NCBI GenBank assembly: GCA_050485365.1
Contig: JBJHBH010000003.1
Span: 1-64,000 of the forward strand
Direction: 5' to 3'
Length of the DNA: 64,000 bases
From: JARFUG01 sp050485365
GTDB taxonomy: Bacteria > Desulfobacterota > Desulfuromonadia > Desulfuromonadales > JACZKF01
Below are positions 32,613 through 40,666 of the stretch, in pieces. A program made the translations under genes and the position numbers. The notes beneath the pieces were generated by a model. That model saw nothing but the letters and a program-made list of their open reading frames with translations, was not told the origin of the DNA and searched no databases. The stretch's first letter is position 1. Each line of letters starts with the position of its first letter.

Positions 32613-33899
32613 TTAATTCTTGGGCACCCCTTTGGTGGTATGGCAGGCGAGGCAGCCGGAGACGCCTTCGGTGTTGCCGGCGACCATGTCGGCATAATTG
32701 AAGCGCAGCATGCCGTCATGGGGGGTTGCGTGGGCAGCGTGGCACGAAAGACACATGACCATGTCGGTGCCGGGACGAACGACGCTGGCCGCGGGGAGGT
32801 CGCTCAAGTCGGGACGGGCGACCGGCGCCGTGATGTCGTACACGGTGTACGCGGCATACTCGCTGGCGTCAGGAATGACGTAGTCGGAGGGGTGGCGCAG
32901 GAAGGCGCCGCTCACGCCGTTGTTCCCGCCGTCGCCCGAGGAGTGGAAGTTGCCGTGGCAGGTGGCGCAGAAGTTGCTCATCGACTGGTTGGCGATCTTC
33001 AGGGTCGAGTCGAGGGTCATGCGGGCGCTGATGCCACTGGTGTCACTGCCGGGCACATGGCAGCTGTTGCAGCTCGCAATCCGGAACTCCGAGTCGGCGC
33101 CGAAGTACTCGTTGTGGCTGGTGCTGTCGACGTTCTGCCAGCGGGCCTCGGTGTTGCCGATCCCCTTGAGGCCGGCGATGAAGCGATAGCTGTCAGCGAT
33201 ATACTGCCCGTCATGGACACCGGCGGTGATCTGCTCGGGATCCTTGAGGCCGTCGTAGTTTTGGTGGTGCGCGCCGCTGACGGCGGGGATGCCTCTGCGC
33301 TTGACAGTGATGTTTTGACCCTCATTATCTGGGTCCGGAACAGAGCTCAGCAACTGCGAACGGGTGCCGTGACAGCCGGCGGCGCCGGCGCAGGTGAAGT
33401 TGGCGAACTGCAGGCCCATGTAGTTGGCATGGGTATTGCCCATGGCTGCACCCGTTTCGGGATCGACATAGCCCCCGCGGAAGTCGCCGGGGGGAACGGT
33501 GAGACCGCCGAAGTCGGGGTCGCCCGCGCCGAAGATGTCGACGACGTTGTGCCCCTTGCGGTTCCCTTCCAGAATGTGCATGAAGTTACCTGCGGCGAGG
33601 TCAGTCGTGCCGCTGTGATAGACCTGGGGGACCTTGCTGCCGCCCTCGAGGGTGACGATGTGCTCGCTTCCCCCCTGAGCGTGGCAGGAGATGCAGTCCA
33701 TCCGCAGCAGGTTCTGGACGGGTGCTACTGAGGTGTCGCTGGATGCCGTCTCCGAGTTCCAGACCTGTGCGACGGGGCGCCCTTCTTCGCTGTTGTGCAT
33801 GGTGTGGCAGTCGGCGCATTGGCCGATGAGGCCCTGAGCACTGGCCATTGCCGGCAAGGCGAAAAGGCCTAGGGCGGCGATTGCAATCATTTTCTTCAT
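32613..33899 (-). CDS. Heptaheme cytochrome, RHPSD family (first of a tandem pair)
   Basis: Exported (signal KKMIAIAALGLFALPAMASA), 428 aa, with six CXXCH sites and CAGAAGCHGTR, a CX5CH. Blocks shared with its neighbour include GSKVPQVYH, RKGHNVVDIF, GAHHQNYDGLKD, SHNEYFGAD, RHPSDYVIPDASEYAAY and CLSCHAAHATPHDGMLRFNY; the C-terminus is CLACHTTKG. Length (about 430) and heme order resemble the OmcS-type filament cytochrome. The internal ATG at 33899 has GGAGG 8 nt upstream and is the true start. A strong promoter at 34144 with a long leader drives it, suggesting high expression. Confidence 0.9.
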   Translation of the reverse strand: MKKMIAIAALGLFALPAMASAQGLIGQCADCHTMHNSEEGRPVAQVWNSETASSDTSVAPVQNLLRMDCISCHAQGGSEHIVTLEGGSKVPQVYHSGTTDLAAGNFMHILEGNRKGHNVVDIFGAGDPDFGGLTVPPGDFRGGYVDPETGAAMGNTHANYMGLQFANFTCAGAAGCHGTRSQLLSSVPDPDNEGQNITVKRRGIPAVSGAHHQNYDGLKDPEQITAGVHDGQYIADSYRFIAGLKGIGNTEARWQNVDSTSHNEYFGADSEFRIASCNSCHVPGSDTSGISARMTLDSTLKIANQSMSNFCATCHGNFHSSGDGGNNGVSGAFLRHPSDYVIPDASEYAAYTVYDITAPVARPDLSDLPAASVVRPGTDMVMCLSCHAAHATPHDGMLRFNYADMVAGNTEGVSGCLACHTTKGVPKN

Positions 33900-34143
33900 T
33901 TCGACTTCCTCCATTCATTTCCATTTGGTTGTGGCAGCTCAAAAACCCTCCTCCATTTTCCCACCTGATACATGGGCCGGCACTCCCGACGATCCGGGAG
34001 GGGAGAACCCGGTCAAGCCTCCTTCTTTTCTTTCGTCTCTACTCACCTCCTTTCCGGCGTTTTTTGCCTTAGCGATACCTGCCGACACATTGCAGCAATC
34101 CGTATCCCCCCAGAAATGAAGTGTGCATTTGCGCAGCGTCCTA
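33900..34143 (-). other. Long structured 5' leader of the tandem cytochrome genes
   Basis: About 240 nt of leader lie between the predicted start of transcription and the ATG. It contains a GGC-AAAAAAC-GCC stem, GGAAAGGAGGTGA-like purine stretches and a CTCCCGGATCGTCGGGAG hairpin. No known riboswitch class was recognised. It lacks the GCAAAGCC core of GEMM. Confidence 0.45.
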
Positions 34144-34172
34144 ATTATTAGCAATTCATTATTTATTGTCAA
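34144..34172 (-). promoter_or_regulatory. Strong sigma-70 promoter of the tandem heptaheme genes
   Basis: On the minus strand TTGACA (34167-34172) is exactly 17 nt from AATAAT (34144-34149, 5 of 6 to TATAAT). Flanks are AT-rich. This is the best -35/-10 pair in the window. Confidence 0.8.
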
Positions 34173-34254
34173 TTATAAAAAACAAATTGTTGCTGAATTT
34201 TAAAAAATAATTGAAATCTCAACGGTTTAACACCAGAAAGAGCCTAGAGCACTT

Positions 34255-34300
34255 TCCCCTCATCCGGCCTTCGGCCACCCTCTCCCTTATGGAGAGAGGA
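34255..34300. repeat. CCGGCCTTCGGCC palindromic repeat
   Basis: CCGGCCTTCGGCC followed by CTCTCCCTTATGGAGAGAG. Nearly the same sequence recurs at 36661-36708. It lies in the 563-bp intergenic gap between two cytochrome transcription units, with a promoter on the left and hairpin on the right. Confidence 0.6.
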
Positions 34301-34415
34301 AGCTGTTGGGGCGAGATCGAGCACATTCGAAGAGTGGAATGGGGTGGATATGGCGGTGGGTTGTTAAGAGCGGGGATATAACAGGCGAGCAGTGTACGGG
34401 GTCAGAGAAGCCATT

Positions 34416-34455
34416 GAGGGAAACGGAGGCGCGACCTCGCGCCTCCGTTTCCCTC
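34416..34455. terminator. Long hairpin after the hexaheme gene
   Basis: A perfect 18-bp inverted repeat GAGGGAAACGGAGGCGCG/CGCGCCTCCGTTTCCCTC with a 4-nt loop lies 8 bp after the stop of the hexaheme gene. No U-run follows on the minus strand. Probable transcript end. Confidence 0.75.
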
Positions 34456-34462
34456 TGGGAAG

Positions 34463-35839
34463 TTAATAGCTTAGCCGCACGATCTGGCCGGGCGTAGTGA
34501 CGTAGACGTTCGAGAACCAGCTTTCGTCATCGTATCCTTGATCGCTGTCCCACCAGTTGACGATTACGAAATATTCCGTGGAGCCGACCTGGACGTGGAT
34601 GTCGTCGACGCCGCTCCAGTCGGGACAGGCTCCAGAGCCTGAAGCAATCACACGACCCCACCATCCGCCGGTGCGCACGGTCCATGATGCCCACGCCTCG
34701 GGGTCGCCGGGGCACGGCGAGCCGCTTACGTCACTGTCGCCCCAGACAAGGCGGATCGTTCCGCTGCCACTGGTCACAGTGAAGTTCACGCTGTTCGGTT
34801 CTTCGACGTTGCCCGACCAGTCCTCGGACCAGAAGGTGAGCGTGTACTCGATGATCCCGTTCGCCGCAGGGACCTTAACCCTGGTGCCGGTCTGGACGGG
34901 GCCGTCATCGAGTCGATAGTAGGTCTCTTTCACCCCCAGGGTGCCGTTGTCGGTGGCGGTGAGGGTGATCCATCCTCCCTGATTGTAGCTTGCCCTGGCG
35001 TCGGAAGTCGTCACCGGCGGTTCGGTATCTTCAACGACGGTGAAGGAGACGCTCTTCGGTATCGGCTCGAAGTTGCCGTCCTGGTCGACGGACCAGAACG
35101 CGACCTGATGGTGACCGAGCTCGCTGACGAAGGCACGGGAGCCGGGAACATCGTCGGCGCCGTTCAGGCTGTAGAAGGTCGTCCCAACGGCGACCTTGCC
35201 GTTGCTCGCCATGGAGAAGTCGATTCTCGCCGGCCCGATGTACTCGGCCAATGCGTTCGCGGTCGTCACGGGGGGGACGAGATTCCCCTTCCCGTAGGTC
35301 GCGTGGCAGTTCAGGCACTCGTTCGACGTGACCGCGAAGTCACTGTTTCTATGACAGAGATTGCAGGTCTCGTACGCGTAGGGATCGGCGAAGGGCTTAT
35401 GGGCCTTGATGGAGTCTTCGTGATAGGTGGTATGGCACCCCCCCTGCTGGCACCCCCCCTGCCACGTTCCAAGAGAGCGGTACGGCTGAGGGTGGCAGGT
35501 CGAACATTGGTTGCCGTGGGCCGCGATGAGATCTCGGGTGTGACAGGTGGCGCAACTGACCGTGACACCGAACTGGGGACTTGGAGAGCTCCACCCGGCG
35601 CTGTCGTGATCGAAGTCGGCGAAGATCACCACCTCTCCGCCGGCGGGCTGAGCGTTGTGGTTCACGCTTCCGTGGACCTCGGCGAAGGTGCCGTGACAGT
35701 CGATGCAGTTTTCCGACAACTGTGCGAATGTGGGGGCTGCCCCGATGCCGACGATCAGCAGGACTGCCACTGTGAGGGATATGCAAAAACGCCCGGAAAT
35801 TCCCATCGGCCTGAAGCGAGGAGTGTTGTTCGATCCCAT
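34463..35839 (-). CDS. Hexaheme cytochrome with Ig-like C-terminal repeats
   Basis: Exported (signal ending APTFA), 458 aa. Five CXXCH sites (CIDCH, CATCH, CSTCH, CNLCH, CLNCH) and one CX4CH (CQQGGCH) lie in the first 170 residues. Two or more OmpL47-type Ig-like repeats follow (TFYSLNGADDVPGSRAFVSE; ETYYRLDDGPVQTGTRVKV; LTFWSEDWSGNVEEPN). A final lectin-like stretch has WASWTVRTGGWWGRVI. This layout suggests a surface cytochrome held away from the membrane by Ig-like stalks. The ATG has AGGAG 8 nt upstream, and a good promoter lies at 35927-35955. It may be transcribed apart from the downstream cytochromes. Confidence 0.87.
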   Translation of the reverse strand: MGSNNTPRFRPMGISGRFCISLTVAVLLIVGIGAAPTFAQLSENCIDCHGTFAEVHGSVNHNAQPAGGEVVIFADFDHDSAGWSSPSPQFGVTVSCATCHTRDLIAAHGNQCSTCHPQPYRSLGTWQGGCQQGGCHTTYHEDSIKAHKPFADPYAYETCNLCHRNSDFAVTSNECLNCHATYGKGNLVPPVTTANALAEYIGPARIDFSMASNGKVAVGTTFYSLNGADDVPGSRAFVSELGHHQVAFWSVDQDGNFEPIPKSVSFTVVEDTEPPVTTSDARASYNQGGWITLTATDNGTLGVKETYYRLDDGPVQTGTRVKVPAANGIIEYTLTFWSEDWSGNVEEPNSVNFTVTSGSGTIRLVWGDSDVSGSPCPGDPEAWASWTVRTGGWWGRVIASGSGACPDWSGVDDIHVQVGSTEYFVIVNWWDSDQGYDDESWFSNVYVTTPGQIVRLSY

Positions 35840-35926
35840 TTTCTTTCTCCTTTCCCTGTTTGCTGTCGCCCGTTCTGTTGAAAGACAGTCCTCCTCGCAT
35901 TACGCGGCACAAAAACCGTTCCGAAA

Positions 35927-35955
35927 ATTATAGTATTTTTATTATATAAATACAA
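35927..35955 (-). promoter_or_regulatory. Sigma-70 promoter of the hexaheme gene
   Basis: On the minus strand TTGTAT (35950-35955), then 17 nt, then a perfect TATAAT (35927-35932), about 88 nt before the ATG. Confidence 0.75.
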
Positions 35956-36152
35956 TTAGAACACGCGTCGCCAGCCTGTCAATATGGCGGATTGCCACCT
36001 GTTGAAAAGCACACTACTGCTGACCAAAAGGTGCCTGGCGCCCCGACGCAGGCAAAGGCGTTCGCGATCGACCTGAGCGATGTTGCTGGAAATGGTTGAA
36101 TTTTTAAGATATCTTGAGGGTGTTGCGCCTATGATTCATTGGAGGAGAGTCA
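35956..36152. other. Intergenic region with no recognised element
   Basis: No gene, repeat or terminator was recognised between the cytochrome promoter and the HEPN fragment, apart from a GGAG Shine-Dalgarno at the right end. Confidence 0.4.
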
Positions 36153-36320
36153 ATGGACAGATTTCTCGACTGGCTCAGGCAAGCGGAGAACGATCTGGCG
36201 TGGGCCAGGCACTCTCTTGCCGGCGGCTTCTACGCCCAGACATGCTTCGCCTCGCAGCAGGCCGCCGAAAAGGTCTTCACCATCCTCAAGAAGAGGCTTG
36301 AACATGCCGAGAATTCTTGA
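36153..36320 (+). pseudogene. Truncated HEPN-domain toxin
   Basis: A 55-residue frame, MDRFLDWLRQAENDLAWARH, FYAQTCFASQQAAEKVFTIL, then a stop. This is the first half of a HEPN domain, which is normally about 120-130 residues. The second half with its R-x4-6-H RNase motif is missing. GGAG precedes the ATG by 8 nt. Its stop overlaps the start of the MNT gene by 17 nt, so the rest of the domain has been deleted rather than moved. Confidence 0.7.
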
Positions 36321-36654
36321 GCGCAGCCGCCCGGCGAGCAGCATCCTCGATTTCGACCCCGCCGTGATTCGGGAACGCATCAGGAGCATTCTCTTCACCA
36401 AAGGCATCCGGGAGGCCTATCTTTTCGGCTCTTTCGCCGAGGGGAAGTGCGGCCCCTGGTCTGACCTCGACCTCGTCATCGTCCACGAAACCGATCGCCC
36501 CTTCATCGAACGCCCCCTCGATTTCACGGAATTGCAGGATCTCGGCTTTCCCGTCGACATCCTCGTCTACACCCCCGAGGAGCTCGTCCGGATGACGACG
36601 TCTGACTCGCCGTTCTGGCGCAAATTTGAAAAGCAGAAGGCCAGACTGCTCTGA
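36304..36654 (+). CDS. MNT-type nucleotidyltransferase (antitoxin partner of the HEPN fragment)
   Basis: A 116-residue minimal nucleotidyltransferase with the GSX10DXD signature (GSFAEGKCGPWSDLDLVIV) and a third acidic strand (VDILVYTP). These small MNT proteins accompany HEPN toxins, AMPylating or otherwise silencing them. The start ATG at 36304 overlaps the HEPN fragment's stop, keeping the usual translational coupling. With the toxin truncated, this copy is probably decaying or working on another HEPN protein such as the one at 37.7 kb. Confidence 0.8.
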   Translation: MPRILERSRPASSILDFDPAVIRERIRSILFTKGIREAYLFGSFAEGKCGPWSDLDLVIVHETDRPFIERPLDFTELQDLGFPVDILVYTPEELVRMTTSDSPFWRKFEKQKARLL

Positions 36655-36660
36655 GGCTGC

Positions 36661-36708
36661 CCTCCCCCCCCGGCCTTCGGCCACCCTCTCCCTCATGGAG
36701 AGGGGAAG
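36661..36708. repeat. CCGGCCTTCGGCC palindromic repeat
   Basis: CGGCCTTCGGCCACCCTCTCCCTCATGGAGAGGGG repeats the 34255-34300 element almost exactly. Intergenic. Confidence 0.6.
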
Positions 36709-36816
36709 CCCTTTAAATTCATTTCCCCTCATCTGTTGGCCGCCTTTTCACCGCTTCTTGACTCCCCCTCCCCCCTTGGTACATTCGAGAAAAACTCCAC
36801 CTTTGGGAGGCCTCTC

Positions 36817-37623
36817 ATGTCCTCAGAGAACAAGCTCGCCGGCCAGGTCGCTCTCGTCACGGGCGCCACATCGGGGATCGGCCGGGAGATCGCCCTGGCG
36901 CTGGCCGATGCCGGCGCGGCGGTCGTCGTCAACTATCATGCGAAACGGGAGAACGGCGAAGAGGTGGTTCGCGAGATCGAGGGGCGCGGCGGTCGGGCGG
37001 TGACGATCGGCGCCGACGTGAGCCGCGAGGAGGAGGTTCAGGCGATGTTCCGGCAGGCGGTGGAGGCGTTCGGTACCGTCGACATCGTCGTCAACAACGC
37101 CGGCATCCAGGAGGATGTCCCCTTTATCGAGATGTCGCTGGAGGACTGGCGCAAGGTGCTGGAGGTGAATCTCACCGGGGCGTTTTTGTGCGCCCGGGAG
37201 GGGGCCCGCGAGTTCTGCCGCCGGGGTGTCGATCCGAAGCGCTCGCGGGCGGCGGGGAAGATCCTCTTCGTCAGCTCGGTGCACGAGGTCATCCCCTGGG
37301 CCGGTCGGGTCAACTACGCCGCCTCAAAGGGGGGGATGGGGCAGCTCATGCGCAGCCTGGCGCGCGAGCTTGCCGCCGAGAAAATCCGTGTCAACAGCAT
37401 CGCCCCCGGCGCCATCAAGACCGACATCAACCGGCAGGACTGGGAAGACCCCGATGCGGCCGCCGAGCTGTGCAAGAAGATCCCCTACGGGCGCATCGGC
37501 GAAACCGAGGACGTCGCGAGAGCGGCGGTCTGGCTCCTCAGCGACGAGGCGGATTACATCACCGGCACGACCCTGTTTGTCGACGGAGGGATGTTGCTCT
37601 ATCCGGGGTTCGGCGAGGGATAG
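36817..37623 (+). CDS. Glucose 1-dehydrogenase-like short-chain dehydrogenase/reductase
   Basis: A 268-residue classical SDR. It has TGATSGIG at the Rossmann start, NNAG, SSVHEVIPWAG with the catalytic Ser, YAASKGG with Tyr/Lys, and PGAIKT. The specific sequence VSSVHEVIPWxxxVNYAASKGG and a C-terminal YPGF (YPSF in Bacillus Gdh) tie it to bacterial glucose 1-dehydrogenases, which oxidise beta-D-glucose to gluconolactone with NAD(P). Substrate is inferred from these motifs. GGGAGG lies 6 nt before the ATG. A monocistronic housekeeping-type gene next to toxin-antitoxin loci. Confidence 0.85.
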   Translation: MSSENKLAGQVALVTGATSGIGREIALALADAGAAVVVNYHAKRENGEEVVREIEGRGGRAVTIGADVSREEEVQAMFRQAVEAFGTVDIVVNNAGIQEDVPFIEMSLEDWRKVLEVNLTGAFLCAREGAREFCRRGVDPKRSRAAGKILFVSSVHEVIPWAGRVNYAASKGGMGQLMRSLARELAAEKIRVNSIAPGAIKTDINRQDWEDPDAAAELCKKIPYGRIGETEDVARAAVWLLSDEADYITGTTLFVDGGMLLYPGFGEG

Positions 37624-37654
37624 GATGTGCAGGAGCCAGGAAGACGATGAGATT

Positions 37655-38059
37655 CTAGAGATTTGCTTCGATATGACGGAGAAATTCGTCGATCTCCACC
37701 AATTTGTCCAGAATCGCCCCGCAGATCAGCTCCCCTTGGACTTTTTCGTAGTCGTGGGCGAGAAAGTTGCGGAAGCCGGCAATCCCGGCGAATCCGTGCG
37801 CGAACTCAGAAGGGAGAAAATCGTTTTCGGCCAGGATGTCGAATGCCTCGGCATACGACTGAGGGGGGCGCAAATTTTTCTCTTTGATCACCAGTTCGGC
37901 CAGCACGATGCAACCGTCTGAGAGGAGATAGAGATAATGCATCAGGGCGCCGCGATAGATGGGATCGGCAGCAAAGCGCTTCCGGCAATCGCCCTGTATC
38001 GATCGGACAAGTGCAAGGTGCTCCCTGATGCGGGCGATTTTTCGGCGAATGCGTTCCAT
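37655..38059 (-). CDS. hepT: HepT-type HEPN ribonuclease toxin
   Basis: A 134-residue DUF86/HEPN protein. It has ALMHYLYLLSDGCIVLAELV and RNFLAHDYEKV, an RX4HXY motif of the kind that MntA-type enzymes AMPylate in characterised HepT/MntA systems. The toxin would cleave RNA when not modified. The start is an ATG at 38059 with GGGGGAG upstream; a longer open frame to 38197 overlaps the MNT gene and has no support. It lies directly after its MNT antitoxin, 1 bp apart. A complete HepT/MntA module. Confidence 0.88.
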   Translation of the reverse strand: MERIRRKIARIREHLALVRSIQGDCRKRFAADPIYRGALMHYLYLLSDGCIVLAELVIKEKNLRPPQSYAEAFDILAENDFLPSEFAHGFAGIAGFRNFLAHDYEKVQGELICGAILDKLVEIDEFLRHIEANL

Positions 38060-38060
38060 T

Positions 38061-38462
38061 TCACTCCCCCATGACACGACGCCTCTGCCCCTTGAAGTCG
38101 AGAATCCGGTGCTGCATCCGCACTTCGAAATCGCGACGCAGATCGGGGCGGGAATCGTAAAGAAGAACCCCGCGGCGCAGGATCTCGTCGAGAACAAAGA
38201 GGTTGTCGAGGGTGTTGAGCACCGTCAGATCGATGTCGTTGGTTTGCAGGGCTCGGCTGAAATCGGCATAGAGAGCGAAGCGTAAATCGGTGGGGAGTGG
38301 ACGCGTCCGGGAGTCGAGCAGAACGGCGAGATCGAGATCGCTCAAGGGAGTCGCATTGCCTTCGGCGCGGGACCCGAAGAGGTAGACGGCGAGCAGGCTC
38401 TCTGCGTAACGATCGGCCACAGCGCCGATGCGCTGTTTGATTTCGTCTGTGTCCAGGCGCAT
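38061..38462 (-). CDS. mntA: MntA-type nucleotidyltransferase antitoxin
   Basis: A 133-residue MNT protein with GSRAEGNATPLSDLDLAVL (GSX10DXD) near residue 30 and NDIDLTVL giving the third catalytic acid. In characterised modules this enzyme adds AMP to the tyrosine of its HEPN partner's RX4HXY motif, neutralising it. The toxin follows with 1 bp between the two genes. The ATG at 38462 lacks a strong Shine-Dalgarno. Two HEPN/MNT loci within 2.2 kb is unusual. Confidence 0.88.
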   Translation of the reverse strand: MRLDTDEIKQRIGAVADRYAESLLAVYLFGSRAEGNATPLSDLDLAVLLDSRTRPLPTDLRFALYADFSRALQTNDIDLTVLNTLDNLFVLDEILRRGVLLYDSRPDLRRDFEVRMQHRILDFKGQRRRVMGE

Positions 38463-38532
38463 GCCGGAATTATCTCAAAGAGACCCCGCAAAGGCAATGT
38501 TGAAACCGCTCTTACGTTGAGCGGGAAAATCC

Positions 38533-40521
38533 TCAGCGCACCGCGTGCAGAAAGTGCATGTGCTTCTCGTACTGGTCGAGGACGTCTCCGATCACATCCC
38601 CTTTGCTCCACCCCATGATGTCGTAGTCCTGCCCCCCTTCGCGCAGGTGAACCTCGGCGCGGTAGTATTTAAGGGTTTCGGCCCGGTCGCTGCGGGTGTC
38701 GCGCATGATGAACGAGGGGGGCTCGTAGGGGCGCGGGCGCACGGAATAGAAGAAGTCGATCTCCTCGCCGTGGCCGACCTCGACCCAGACCCGGCCGTCC
38801 TCCCTTTCGCCCACCCGCGCCTTGAGCCCCTGTTTTTTCAGCTCTTCGGCGACCTCCTCCAGGGCGGGTTTAACCGTCCCCTGGATGAAGGCCATCGTCT
38901 CGCCGCGCCGGGGCTGGTGAACGATGGTGCGCAGCCTCTCCTGCCACTTCATGGCGGCGTGCGGCCCGCGCGGCGTCACCCGCGCCTCGCGCAGGCTCAG
39001 GCGCTTGGCCCCCTCGATGCGCAGCGCCCGCACCATCCCCCAGCACATCAGGATCATGATGACGGTGAACGGCAGAGCGCTGGTGATCGTCGCCGTCTGC
39101 AGGGCGCCGAGCCCTCCGGCCAGCAAAAGCGCCGCGGCGACGACCCCCTCAACGACGGCCCAGAAGATGCGCTGCCAGGTCGGCGACTGCTCCATGCCGC
39201 CGGAGGTGAGCATGTCGACCACCAGCGACCCCGAGTCCGACGACGTCACGAAGAAGGTCACCACCAGCACCGTGGCCAGCAGCGACATGAGCCCCGACAG
39301 GGGGAGGTGCTCGAAGAACTGGAACAGGGCCACCGAGGTGTCGGCGGCCACCGCGTCGGCGAGCTCCGTTATTCCCTGGAGCATGATCATGTGGATGGCG
39401 GTGTCGCCGAAGAAGGTCATCCACATGAAAGTGAAGCCGATGGGGACGAGCAGAACGCCGATGACGAATTCGCGGATGGTGCGCCCCCGCGAGACGCGGG
39501 CGATGAACATCCCTACGAAGGGGGACCAGGCGATCCACCACCCCCAGTAAAACAGAGTCCACCCCCCGATCCAGCCCGTCGGCTCGTAGGCGTAGAGATT
39601 GAAGGTCATCTCGAAGAGGCGCGACAGGTACATCCCGGTGTTCTGCACCATCGTCTGAAGCAAAAAGACGGTCGGCCCCGCCACCAGAACGAAGACGAGA
39701 AGGGTCACCGCCAACACCATGTTGAGCTCGGAGATGCGCCGGATGCCGGTATCGAGCCCCAGGGCCACCGACAGCGTCGCCACGGCGGTGATGGCGGCGA
39801 TGAGGATGATCTGCACGGTGATGCTGCTGGGGATGCCGAAGAGGTAGTTGAGCCCGGAGTTCACCTGGATGACGCCGAAGCCCAGCGAGGTCGCCACGCC
39901 GAAGATCGTCCCCAGCACGGCGAAGATGTCGACGGCGTGCCCGATGGGGCCGTAGATGCGATCGCCGATGAGGGGATAGAGGGACGAGCGGATGGTGAGC
40001 GGCAAGTCGTGGCGAAAGGCGAAATAGGCCAGCGAGAGGGCGACGACGGCGTAGATCGCCCAGGCGTGGACCCCCCAATGGAAGAAGGTGATGCGCATCG
40101 CCTGGCGGGCGGCGGCGGCGGTTTCGGGCTCGCCCACCGGCGGCGCCACATAGTGCATCACCGGCTCGGCCACGCCGAAGAACATCAGCCCGATCCCCAT
40201 CCCCGCGGAAAAAAGCATGGCGAACCACGAACCGTAGCTGTAGTCGGGCTCGCTGTGGTCGCGGCCGAGCTTGATGCGGCCGTAGTCCGAGGCGGCCAGA
40301 ACCACCACGAAGACGAGAAAGCCGGCCACGGCCAGCACGTAGAACCACCCCGCCGTGTGCGTCACCCACTGCTGGATGTCGTCGAAGAGGGCGCCGGTCG
40401 TTTCGGGGGCGATGACGGCGATGAAGACAAAGACGAGCGCGAGGGCTCCGGAGGTGAAAAAGACGGGGGGATTGATCTGGATGCGCGGCCTCCCCGAATC
40501 GGCGTCGGCCTTCCGGCTCAT
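38533..40521 (-). CDS. betT: BCCT-family choline/betaine transporter
   Basis: A secondary transporter (662 aa) with 12 membrane segments and a cytoplasmic C-terminal extension of about 150 residues (QERLRTIVHQPRRGETMAFI to the end), like BetT. The BCCT signature GWWIAWSPFVGMFIARVS is in TM8-9, and GMGIGLMFFGVAEPV is near the start. Length (BetT about 680) and the long regulatory tail favour osmotically activated BetT. It imports quaternary ammonium solutes, suggesting a saline habitat. The symbol is by architecture, and substrate is unproven. Confidence 0.85.
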   Translation of the reverse strand: MSRKADADSGRPRIQINPPVFFTSGALALVFVFIAVIAPETTGALFDDIQQWVTHTAGWFYVLAVAGFLVFVVVLAASDYGRIKLGRDHSEPDYSYGSWFAMLFSAGMGIGLMFFGVAEPVMHYVAPPVGEPETAAAARQAMRITFFHWGVHAWAIYAVVALSLAYFAFRHDLPLTIRSSLYPLIGDRIYGPIGHAVDIFAVLGTIFGVATSLGFGVIQVNSGLNYLFGIPSSITVQIILIAAITAVATLSVALGLDTGIRRISELNMVLAVTLLVFVLVAGPTVFLLQTMVQNTGMYLSRLFEMTFNLYAYEPTGWIGGWTLFYWGWWIAWSPFVGMFIARVSRGRTIREFVIGVLLVPIGFTFMWMTFFGDTAIHMIMLQGITELADAVAADTSVALFQFFEHLPLSGLMSLLATVLVVTFFVTSSDSGSLVVDMLTSGGMEQSPTWQRIFWAVVEGVVAAALLLAGGLGALQTATITSALPFTVIMILMCWGMVRALRIEGAKRLSLREARVTPRGPHAAMKWQERLRTIVHQPRRGETMAFIQGTVKPALEEVAEELKKQGLKARVGEREDGRVWVEVGHGEEIDFFYSVRPRPYEPPSFIMRDTRSDRAETLKYYRAEVHLREGGQDYDIMGWSKGDVIGDVLDQYEKHMHFLHAVR

Positions 40522-40666
40522 GTGCTTCTCCTCAAGCTTTATTCTGATCCCTATACGCAGAGCTTAAACGCCAGGCGGAGGGTTGTCCACCCTTTCATGT
40601 GTGATACGCTGAAGCCTGCCGCTTCCATCTTTTTTTCGACTGCTATAGACCAAGGAGGATGTCCCG

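Noticed and set aside
33900..34143. GEMM riboswitch in the leader of the tandem cytochrome genes
   Set aside because: Has AAGGCAAA but lacks GCAAAGCC and the closing GGGTTACC-type strand.
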